Of a DNA stretch of 64,000 nt, positions 11,347-23,300 are shown piece after piece. The first letter of the stretch is position 1, and each line of letters starts with the position of its first letter. Source of the DNA: Spirometra erinaceieuropaei (Eukaryota > Platyhelminthes > Cestoda > Diphyllobothriidea > Diphyllobothriidae); assembly GCA_902702965.1 (NCBI GenBank), contig CACRXP010000002.1, forward strand, positions 566,872 through 630,871. The letters are read 5' to 3'. The notes under the pieces are model-generated. The model was not told the DNA's origin and searched no databases. It saw nothing but the letters and a program-made list of their open reading frames with translations. Both the position numbers and the translations under genes were made by a program.

Positions 11347-14300
11347 CTGTAAGGCAAAAGCAGGGGGAAAGAAAACGCTAGGCTCTATCAAGGCAAAACA
11401 TCCAGAACTGACGTGCAGTTTAACTAGCCAGCTGTTTGAGTTCAACTCACCACTGTGTATCCCATGTTAGGGAAATCTCCTCCCCTTCTCTCACTGCATG
11501 AGGAGAGCAAAAGTTTAAACAGAATATTTCCCCGAAATCTGTCCAAACAAGGCAGACGCCGCGACCCATGGTCAGAACCACTCAACCTACAAATTAGTGG
11601 GCAGCCGAAAGCCGTAATAAGATAGCAGAGATGACGCGTTTCGTAATTTTTTGGACTTACCGCGATTAGTCGTCGCATCACGGCAGGGTTCTAACTGACG
11701 ATGACGGCGAACAACGGTTCTCTGGGTGGTGGAAAACTTTGTCAACAGTTTTTCAAAGTCCTAATATGAGTTTTAATAGGTCTCGCTCGCTGGCCAACTA
11801 CTTCACTTCTTCTACAATGTAGACACTCTAGGAAAGCATGTCTCGATGTTACTCGAGCACCAAAGGTGTATTTATTCGTCGGCGGGAAATGAACAGTTAT
11901 TTTTATGGTCCCAATGCCCAAACGCCCAGTGAACAGAGCTTTGTAAAACCTCCAAAGACTCCGGCTATAAAACAACGTCAAATCACGTCATGCATGAAGT
12001 TTGCCCGGGTTATCGCATCAACATAAGATGATCTGGGAAATCAGTAAAAAGGGCTACATTACAAACTAAGAGACAAACTCTCAAAGGCCTAAATGAAAGC
12101 GAACGGTCGCAGAACGGAAAAGCTCTATTCTAAGTGTGAGAACTAAGCATTTGCGAACTAAGCTGAAGAGTTTAATGCCACATACGGTCGCCAAGGATAT
12201 GCGAATCGCGACTCATTGTTGTGCAAATACGCCAGGAGACGAATGCCTCTCTGGCTGTGAGCCGAAACAGCATAAACTTGGCAGTCAGATGGCGAACAAA
12301 GACCACTGTCGGTTGAAGAAAAGACTTAAAGTGAGAAGAAAACGTACCCTTATCGAACCCAACCTCAACCGACCGCAACGCAAAAGAATGTGTGTGATGA
12401 CACTAAAAAAATTCTGGCAATTTAAGGCAAAGCTTCGAAGTGAGACTATGTCTTCGGTTCAGCCTTCGCTCCAGAAGACTATAAAAACAGCCGTTCGGGA
12501 TGTCCAAGTGGTTTTAACTAACGCATAACTTCGGTGTTCAAGTACTGTTCTCGCAAATGTTCTAGCTTTATGACTGTGTTCTACGAGCGTGAGAGGTTTC
12601 GCTTACACACGTAAGTAACGACTACCTCCTCCATCACATTCGGGATGCGTCCCCAACTGGCATTCGATGAAACAGATCGCCAATAGCAAAAAATTTACAA
12701 ACGCCCTCGGACTCAGCTACCTACGCCGCTACCGAAGAGGCATTGCAATTTCACTTAATAATAGACGGGAAGAGGTGGGTTTCCGGTGGCATTTTCTGTC
12801 CAATCCCGATTTTTTCTAATGTAACATCCGGTCTCTTCGCATGCGACCGCGCAACAATTCCTAGCCCCGAAACCTCGCCCGCGTCAAACCCCAACGAAAA
12901 AAACTTCACGCATTTCAGTCGGAAGCAGTTTAACGCGAAAAATAACCCCTGAGGAAAGGAGATCGCGGGCTCCTTGCGGCCCTTACGAAGGTTGGCGTGC
13001 TTCACGAGTTTTAGAGGATGCAACGAGTTTACGTAGTATTGACCAATCGAGGCGCAAAGACGTATCTAATTAAAGGCGAAAAGTAACGAATGGATCTCAG
13101 CTGTAGGACACCTATGTACCGACCGTCTAAAGGTCTGACTTAAGAATAGACGTAACGCAGTTATGAGGCAGGATCAAAAAAACCACCTGCCAGATGACTT
13201 CGTCGAGTTCAACAATCTTAAGCAGAATATGATTCAAAATAGAATTGAATGGGCGACTGACGTACCAGCAGAATGCGCAAACACCAAATGCGGGTGTGAG
13301 GAAGTCGCTCACGGTTAAGGATTTATGGCTGCCTTCCCCACCGCCCAAATTGTTGTACCAATCCGTCTTTATTAGGTTAGTGCTTAAAATCCACTTCAAA
13401 GCCGGCAGGCTTGTTTGGGGATGGCGGTCGGCAGACTGTAGCTTTTTACGGCAAGCATTCAAATGCGTATAAAAACTCGGCTTGTATATAAAAACTGCAG
13501 TATGCCAGCGAATGAGTTGGGAGGAAGATAGTGTGTGAGGCTTCCCATGAATGCCCACGGCCAGGTCTAGGGATTTAGGCTAGTCCCAGGACTGGAGGCT
13601 GTCTGGAAGGTCAGTGCAGCCGTTCGCATGGGCATGAGGCGGGTCTGGTCAGTCAGATTCTGGGCTTATAAGTTGTTTAGATTCATGCTTTTCTCATACC
13701 CCGAGAAATTGTTCGAAACCTCAAAAATATTAATAACTTCCCACCACCATCCCCGGCGCCGGGCTCGTCTTCAACAAGCGGGTGCCTAGGGCATGATGAA
13801 ATTTTCGCTTACCTAGCGGTCATTAGTATTCGGTGGAGATAAAAAAATTCAGTCCGTCTAATCCACGCGCCGGCGTACCACGACCCTAGGGCACTGTAAT
13901 TTTAGACGGTTTGGCTCGTTTGAAGAACAGAAGCTTCGTTTTAAGAGTCATAAATTACAGGGCGAGAAGGCGCCTTTGTCCTGTTTAAGTGAAGTTAATG
14001 TGTTTAAAAGACAGTTTGGCGCGCATGTCTGCTTTCGATCAATTCTCTCCAGGCCTCTACATTTATGAATTTCGAAATAATGAAGTACTTAAGAAATCCT
14101 GCTTGGGCAGTCAACTTACTGTATCAAATTTGGTGGATTCCAGACGTTGCAGTAAGTTGGGCGGGTAACTTAACCAAAATGTGCTTAAGCCCGCGTCGTC
14201 CGGCGGGGCCTCGTAGCTCAAGTGGTTAGAGTGTTGGCTGTACTAAGGCCTTCCCCTTACTGCGTGGGTTCGAATCCCACCGAGGCGCCGAGTTTTTCAC

Positions 14301-17300
14301 AGTTGGGTCAATATGAATGAATCGAAAGACATGGGCAAGTGGATAATTATACTGTGGTTTGGGTTTGGGGGAGAGTGTGAAACACCGTAATTCCAGTCAG
14401 CGCCAAGTGGATGCTGGACACCGTAAAAGGTGAATGGCTGGCTTGACGGCTTCGGCCCACCGCTGTTGTGGGGCCTGTATGGAGTTCTTCTGTGCGTATA
14501 GGAGGGGTTTGGTTAACCTGATTACAGCCGGCTCTGTCGTAGCCAACAGACGCTGCCCAAGTAGTTTTGAATAGCTTGACGGAGTCTTGTAGATCACTCA
14601 GACGGGCACCTCTGGCATCTACACGGTGGTCTGTGTCTACGAGGTGCGCAAGAACAGAGCTGTTAGTGTTCTTTATTTGGCCCTTCCCTAAACATGCTGG
14701 AATATGTTCTTTTATCCTTTTGGATAAACTCCGACTCGTGCGACCAATATAGTCTGCCCCACAGGGGCAGGTGAAGGAGGTGGTCTGGGTTGGTAGTTTG
14801 TACTCGCTCTCTCCGAATAGGATGGAACTAGTGGAGAATGATACACGGGCGTCAGCTGCTGGAGTAGTGCGTGATACAGCTTGAGTTAGGTGTCTTCTTA
14901 AGAGTTCACTTGGCGCGTCCCCTTAAAATGGGACCCTAATGAAAAGCCTTTTCTTGCTAGCCGTCAGCATCGGGGGTTTTGGTGGTCTTTCGACCATGTT
15001 CCTGAAAATGAATCGATAAGAGTGCCCGTTCTGGCGAAAAAAAGACTTTCTACAATCTTGAGCTCTTTCTTAATGCTATCAACCCTGCAGATTCTTCTCA
15101 CCCTATCTGTCAGACAGCGGACTAAAGTACGTTTCATGTTTGGCGGTACGAAACTCCCAAATGGGTGTATTGCCCGGACCGCGTCTTCTTACGACAGAGA
15201 CTATATCGAATACTGCCTTCGGTCCTTCTACTCGGAAGCTTGCCCAGAAAGGGAAGCGAACCGGGCTGTTCTTCTTCCAGCGTAAATTTGATTGATGAGT
15301 GCGCCTGATTTATCTTATCCAGTAGAACTGAGGCGTCATTTTGGTTCGGAGCAATCGCGAATGCCATCCACGTAGCGTCCATAGTACCTCAGACTGTTGA
15401 TCTGGTGACAAAACTGAAAAGCTTCTAGCCTGCCCATGAATATATTCAAAAACGTGAGCCAAGAAGTGGGCCCATAGCTACTCCACTCATCTGTCTATGT
15501 AGATTGTTGTCAAATGGAAACTGCACGTTTAAGGTACACCTCAATAACAATTTCTTAAGGGCATTCACCCGCATTCCTACATCCTGCTCATTGAAGGGAA
15601 TGAAATCACAAAGGCAAATGACCGTTTCTGTGACCGGTGCGTTCGTAAAAAAGAGACGAGACATCTAGCGAAAACATAGCCATTCCGTTTAGGCAGAGAT
15701 CTTTCCCATCCTTAATGAATTCAACGGTACGCCGATAGCTATATAGCGCTAGTTGATACTGAAGGAGCTTATTTTTCTCCGCTAGCCATTTTGCTATTGA
15801 ATAGTACGGCGAGTTCCCCATGCCGAGGATCGAAAGAACCGGAAAGCCATTTTTATGGGTCTTCGGCAAGTCATATAACCAAGGTATATGTGTCCAGGCG
15901 GGTCGGAGACGCTCTAGGTTGTGTCCGCTGATGAAACTATCCACCGGAAGTCTTTTAAAGCAGTCAGTCGTGCTTACATCTCATCTACACGATCCCTCTC
16001 CCTTTCTGTCTTTCTGAACTTTTCCTGATCCGACAGAATTGATCGTACTTTTTATAGCGCAGTCTGCCCTGTTCATCAAAACAACAGCGCAGACTGCACT
16101 ATAAAAATACCGCCAATGACAAATGTGTCATCTTCATTGTTTCGGGTTAACTGTAGAAACGGCTGTAGATTCCGATTTCTGCATTGTGGCTTCGGCTAGA
16201 AAGCCAGATAATGATTACATTCGATGCAATCCCGCTCTTCACCTCGATTCCACTAGATTTGGCGAGACGCTGCATCGAAGACCTTCATCAGTCCTACACC
16301 ACCGGGGTGCCTGCCAACAATTTGCTCCGACTATTAGGTACTTGTCTAGAAACCAACTTTTCTTTCGCCAAGCAGTGCCTTCGACAACTGAGAAATGCTC
16401 CTACAAGTTCGTCTATATCCGGCTTTCCATCAGAAGCCATAAGGCAGAAACTGGAATCGATAGACCTGCCTATAGTTAACCTGGAAATATGGTTGCGCTG
16501 TGTAGATGACAAATTCCTTATTGTCAACAATGGCCAGTTAGATCTGCTCCGCACGAATCTTAACTCCGTGTTCCCAGGAACCACGCTTACTTTCTAGACA
16601 AATACCTGGTAGTCTGAGCAAATTGCCGGCAAGCACATCAGCGGTGTAGACCTGAAGGAATATTTCGATGCGCACCTCGACAGAAAAAGTGCTGTCTTCA
16701 AGATCCCATGTGTCAGTTACGATGCCGTCTATTGTGGACAAACTGAGAAATCTCTCTCAACTCCTATACACGGACATCACACACGCTGATGATTGAAAGT
16801 CCTATTTTGTTTACTTTTCCTCTGATTTAACCAAGTAAAAGTAATGATGTTGGCCATAGTAAGCGTCTAAAAAGAGGGTACGCGAACACATACCTGCCCG
16901 ACTCGGTAAAGCAGAAAATCGGTCGATTGCAAGTTCGATTTTCGCATATTTAATCGACACAACTCACCAACTTCACGCTAAAAAGGCCTTTCAAGTTATC
17001 TACCGACCACCAACAGACTACTCTAAAGGCCTATGCGAACGGGTGCTGACAACAGTCGAGCCAGTGGCTATTCGGTTAGCAAATCGAGCACTTTGTTGTC
17101 AGAATTCGTTGATACACGCAGGCTGTCTTCACTGCCCGCCTCCAGGTGGCGATCGCACGCCGCCCCAACTCCCTGAAAACAGTCACACGTACTCGGCGTG
17201 TTTGATCTACAGACAGCCCTCACACCCTACCCCGAACCGCACCCCTTCCCACCCTGCCCCAGCCCCAACGTCCTCAACTCGCTGACTCTCTCGTGCAGGC

Positions 17301-20300
17301 GGTGTGGGAACGAGTGTGACTGACCATTCCCCCGAAACAAACACTGTCCGTTGCTCATAGGTTTATTCTCCACGATGAGTTGCCGAAGCCATATGCTTGC
17401 CACCTGAACGCTAAACCGAAACATGGGGATTTTCGCAGAAGTTAGGCCGTCCCAATATGCTACGGGAAGTTTGAGAATCCATTTGGAGTTCAAGCAGATC
17501 CACCGACGCCACTTACGACCTCTGGAATTTCAGATAAGTTTGAAGCCGATGGAATTATTCGGGATGTCACAAAGAGGCGTTCCGGTAGATCACAAACATC
17601 AAGGATTACCGCAAGGCAAAAAAGAGTACTGGAAGAGTAACAGAAAAGTCCACGAAAACCTAGTCAGTCTAGTTACGAGAGCAACCCTGCCTGAGTAAAC
17701 TTAATCGAAGCTAGCTGGAAGAGTTGACGGCTTCGACTCATAAATTTATGTTGACAGGGAGGGCATGTTCCGATATTTTCATTAAACCCACAAAAGTCAC
17801 ACAGAGGACAGTATGACTCCATAGTTAGAAAGGAGCTTTTCGGTCTTTTAGTTTGGTATAATTAATCTCATTTGTATAATTCATATTGACCCAACTGTGA
17901 AAAACTCGGCGTCTCGGTGGGATTCGAACTCACGTAATAAGGGGAAGGCTTTAGTACAGCCAACGTTTTAACCACTTTAGCTACGAGGCCCCGCCGGACG
18001 ACGCGAGTGTAATCACATTTGGGTCAAATTACCCGCCCAACCTACTGCAACGTCTGGAATCCACCAAATCTGATACAAATTGTGCCAAACGCTAGGGAAA
18101 ATGGAGGTGGGAGTATTGAAGACAAGGTTGCCGTTTCAGATTTCAAAAAAAAACTCAAAAGACGAGCAGTAGTCACCCACCTGAGATGGCAGACCCGGCA
18201 AGAATGCCAATGCCCTTGAAGAATTGAGTCAGGCCAATGGCATGTGGCACAAGGCCTGCAGACTGCTCACACATGTCGCAAGTCATTAGGGTTTGATGTG
18301 ATATGTAAATGGCTAGACAGAGACCTCGCAGTGCCATGAGTACCACCATGACGGGCAGGGATTTGGCTAACGAGAGGAGACAGACGATGGCGGATGAGGC
18401 AATAATGATGCAGCACCAGACAAAACCACGATGCGCTTTCACACAGGCCAGGTCGAACAGAACACCGGAAAGACCACGGGCGAACACCTGAACGCCACCC
18501 TCCACAGCCAGGAGCAGAACGGAGATATTGACCTCAATCTGAAGAAGACGAAAGTAAGGTGAAATCTTGGAAGGGACTGTTTCGAAAAATAATGTTGCCA
18601 ACAGTCTGTTAACTTTAGGCCACAGAAGGGTCTATTTAGTTCCTCGTGGCTTAGAAAACGAGGAGCAGCTATGATGATGTGTGTAATAGCATCTGACCAA
18701 TGCTAATTTTGCGCACTCACTTTTAGAAGCCGTAAGGAGACATAACATCGGAAATAATTTTCCGATCCTTGTCTAGCCTGTGCTTACACAACAAGGGGTG
18801 ATTCGCAATGCGATTCAAGGCCTTTACTAGGTCTGGTAGACATGAATCTGGCTTTTTTGCACACGACAGGTCTTGGGGGCGGAAACGCTAAAAGTGACCA
18901 TCTGTTAAGATAAGGAAGAAATTCAAAGAAGCTAACTGTGCTCAAATGCCCCAATCAGATGTAGAAACATGCTAAACAGAAAACTGGTGAAGGTGACAAT
19001 TTTTCCTTAAAGCAGCACTTTAAAGCTGAGGAAGGTACTTTACGGTTTGCCCCACTGTGTACTAAAAGTTACTGAAAGTTGACAAAAATCGCCGATAAAC
19101 ATCTGAGTGAGAGGGTCTATTTTGACGATTCCACAAGAGTGGTTAGCAGAGAACATAGTGCCATGCCATTCCGTGCTGTTGTTTGATTAGGCCTTTTTGA
19201 GTCACCTGGAAAAGTCCAACTCGAATAAAAACAGCCAAACAGGTATCCAGTAACTGTCTACGCTAGTGTAATTTTAACCTAGATTTACTGAAAGGATGCT
19301 TAACGATGTATTTCCTATGTTCATTTCGCAGTATATTGCGTGTTCTTCGAATCGGGTACTTGGATGTAGAGACTTTTTGGCTAACAGACTTTACTAATAG
19401 CTGTATATTTTGAAGTCAGACGTGCTCGTCCACTTGTTCAGTCCGCAGCCTATACGGCATGATTTTTTTCTCAAAGAAATTAAGGTTAAACATATGAGAA
19501 AACCTTCTCGTCCCTATAAAATATCGCAGTAGACCAGATTGTATACTTTGTGAGCGTGAGTTGCAAGCCGAGTTTATGGAACAGTCTGCATAGGTATTGA
19601 GAATAAATCACCGACGACACATACTACTCTAGTAACCATTTAAATAAATTTAAATAAATAAAGTGGATGGCAGTCGCAAGTCAGCAAGTCATGTGAAATG
19701 ACATGAAATTATATTTTTATGCTAGCCAATTTTTTACAACTCCCTTAAGTGATCTCCTTCCCAAGAAAAACATGTAAGACAATTCGCCAACGTTTTACGA
19801 GCTTTAGTAGTTTTTTTTACTATAGCACAAAATAGTCTGGGGAGGTAATTTCTGTCACAGATGGATAAGGAGGCACACATCTCAACTTCTGGCCTTCTAC
19901 GCGAGGAACAAGAGTCAATTACTAGGAATGACAGTACAGTAGGCTGGACTTTCAAACAAAGGAACAATTCTGTATTCTTCACATTGGTGAGGCCTTATTC
20001 TTGAGCTTTAATAACAGCGTTTAAATATTACGTCTTTCGAGGGATTGCATTAAGGCAACAGAATCCGAAGGTCTGCTGGTATCTATGCATGTGTGGGTTG
20101 ATCAGATAAACAACTTATTTAATATGATTAGTGACACACAGCAAGTGCAAATAAACAGCAAGTTCTTCATGTTTGGCGCTGGCATTTAGGGTATAAGTGC
20201 ATGTGCTAACACTGATTATGGGTTGTTGTCCGTTTTCCATGGGTAAACAGTAGACGAACTTGATTTTTTCTTATTTGCAGATACATTTGGAACCGAATCT

Positions 20301-23300
20301 ACCTCCAAGTTTGACCACATGACCATAACCGGACACGGCCGCTATCAGAAAGACTTTGTGGTCTTATCTTAAGGACGGTAAGGTGTCGCTTGCCTCATAT
20401 AAGAAGCGTATGAGTAACATATATAGTATCGCGTAGCTGGTTTCAGAAATTGTAGCCTTATCCTTTGAAGTATATTTTGAAGTTCGTTTGTCTTAACCAG
20501 CAAAGTCATGCCTTTAGAGACGGTCCACCCCTTCATTTTTTTATAAGTTTACGACTGAGAATTAACGACGATCTAATTGTAGACCTGGGTTAAAGAGCGG
20601 ACATGGCGGCGATCTAGTGGATTCTATATTTATTGTATAGGAAATCCTGCCTAGGCAGTCAGCTTTCTGTATCATAATTAGTGGATTCCATATGTTACAG
20701 TAGGCTGGACAGATAACTCGACCCAACTGTGATTATACTCAAGACGCCGTCGGGACATCGTAGATCAAGTGATTAGAGTGTTGACTGCACTCAAGCCCTG
20801 TTCTTGTTGTCATGGGTTCGGCTCCTACAGAAATCGTCGAGTTTCCACAATAAAATTATTTAAATCTGCCAAAAACACATCAATTAAGTGTGCTTGGTAG
20901 TCATCTGGTGAATTCTAGATCGACTGATTAGTAAACCCTGCTTGGATAGTCAGCTTTCTGCACCAGAATTTGTGGATTCCATACCTTACAGTAGGTTGGT
21001 CGGGTTACCTGACCAAAATGTGGTTAGACTCACAGTCCCCGGTCGGGGCGTTGGCTGCACTCAGACCGTCTACAGCAAAAACCCAGTTTCTTCTAACCCG
21101 TCTGACGAAAAGTGTAAATTGGTTTTCATTTTATGACAAAATTTCAGGTGAATGCATAATCTTTGTCTGATACTGACTACGAATCACGTTCGAGGCAGTA
21201 ACTGACTGCCTCACCATCCAGCCTTCTTCTTGTGCCAAGCAAAACTGCATAGTATTCCACTTATAATCTTTTCTCGTAAACCAATCAGCTAATTAATACT
21301 GGCGACCACATCCGACCCCGCCCTGGCGAACTGGCTTCGATTTAATTAAACTTCAAGTCCAACAAAGACTAAGTCTCCGGAACGTTTGTTGTTCCAGAAG
21401 GGCGTCATTTTCACAGGATAACATACAAACGGTCAGTGCATTGACGTCCACGAGCCAGCGAGGCTGAATTACAGTTTGAGTTAGCACAGAACAGCAGCAA
21501 ATAGGCAGAATAAAATTTCGTTTTAGGGACGGCGGTAGAGAGGTAGGCGCACATTGCTACACCTCATAATTTGTCTACACATTTAAGATCGAACTGTTAA
21601 ACCATGGAGTATCTCAGGGCTGTCCAGGTGTGGCCGACCAAAATCAGAAGCAAGATCTCAGACTGTTGTTAACCGAGGCGTCATGGAGACAGTGAGGAGC
21701 AAAATGTTGGGGAAAAACTGCGCAAGTAAAAAAAATATTTGTAACTCTGTGTCTGAGGTTGAAACTCCAGTGTGTATTTTTGGACTCGGCTGTTCAAATT
21801 GCTCCTAGGGGAGATATTTTGTATCTGCATGAGACCGTCATTCTCCGCAGTCTATTTTAAAAATTCCTGTTGGCTTTAAGGTCCGAATAATGTTTAAAAC
21901 CTAGCATATGTTGTCGGTACATCAAATAACCTCGAATATCAGAGTAAGATGTTGGTAATAAGGCCTGGAATCTCAGACAAGCTTCCTGATCCTAAAGACC
22001 TCTATTAACGAGGGTCATAAAAATGTTACTAATTTTCCTGGACAGCAGCCGATGGGGCCCAATTCGTCTTTCCTGCCTTTTATTCCATTGCCAACTTTTA
22101 AATAAAAAGATGTCTTTAAAAAATCAGAATCTGTCGTTTGAGGGAAACGATTAGATAAATTTTAGCATTTATTAGAACATTTCATCGAAAAGGCTGAAGC
22201 GGACTCATGTAAAGAAAAAAGACATGCTTTGTAATAACCACATCATTAAATGAAAAACCCAGCAAAACCCAGTCCATTCTGAAGTGTTGGTAATAAAATC
22301 ATAGAGCAGAAACAACTAACTACAGTTTTGATAATAATGGTATACAGGTACTTTCAGAATATAATCTGTAAAAAATATAATATATTTTTAGCTGGCAACA
22401 AAACCTTTTTACAGTGGAACATTTTAAAGGGCAAACTTAGCCCATATTGGGGTTTTAAAATGCAAACATTAGTAAAAACAGTAGAATTCCTAGTCCTGAA
22501 TATAATGCATTAAAAATCTTAAAAGGTGCCAATGCATCAAATGAAATTAGTCGCGCAAAGTCTCCTGTGTCTAATGTTTATACGGGAGTTTTGAAAGGTC
22601 AAATTCTATAAAGCGGTTTCCAGTCGATAGGGGTTTTTCATGGACAGTTGAACGGATGGCTTTTGTTAGAAAGAAAGTTCAGGTGGTCATTCACAGGATA
22701 AAAGGTAAAGGACAATTGTAAGTAAGGTGTAAGTAAGATAACTGCAACTAAGATTTACCCCGAAATCTTCTGTATAATGAATGATGAGCATTGTGACTGG
22801 GCCCGACCCCATCATGTTGAACACGAACGATGAGACGAACAGAGTAAACCAGAAGTCAGAGAGCAGCTCAAGAAACGCAAATTTTGATTTTAAGCCGCCA
22901 CATCTTCCCCCTACTCCAAAACCGTTGCGAATTTTTTCTGTCCGACTCCGTTTAATTTCTGGTTTTTCCAAGTTGTCTTCGCTCGGGGGTGTGAAAAAGA
23001 GCGCTCCCGAAATGCAATAATGCAAAGTCACCGCAGACATGATGACCATTGCACCTTGATAGCTGTATGACCTTAAAAGAAAAACCACGAGTTGCGGTAT
23101 GGTCAGGGCTCCAACACCAGCTCCGGTTAATGAGAGACTAAGGGCGGTCGCTCGTCTCTTTTCAAAGTATGTCGTACAGATCACGAGAGCAGGCGTAAAT
23201 ACTAGTGTCAAGCCAAAACCTGTGACGAAACGTGAGCCTCATGATTATTATACTTTACCATACACAAGCCCATAGCCGAGTACTATGGAATATACATTTG

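Noticed and set aside
12136..12528. A 130-codon lysine-rich frame in the transporter intron
   Set aside because: No domain recognised; single copy in the window; length within chance.
14213..14290. A functional tRNA gene
   Set aside because: The cloverleaf is imperfect in the acceptor and anticodon region, and the sequence recurs with the same non-tRNA flanks in four other places, so it is a SINE head.
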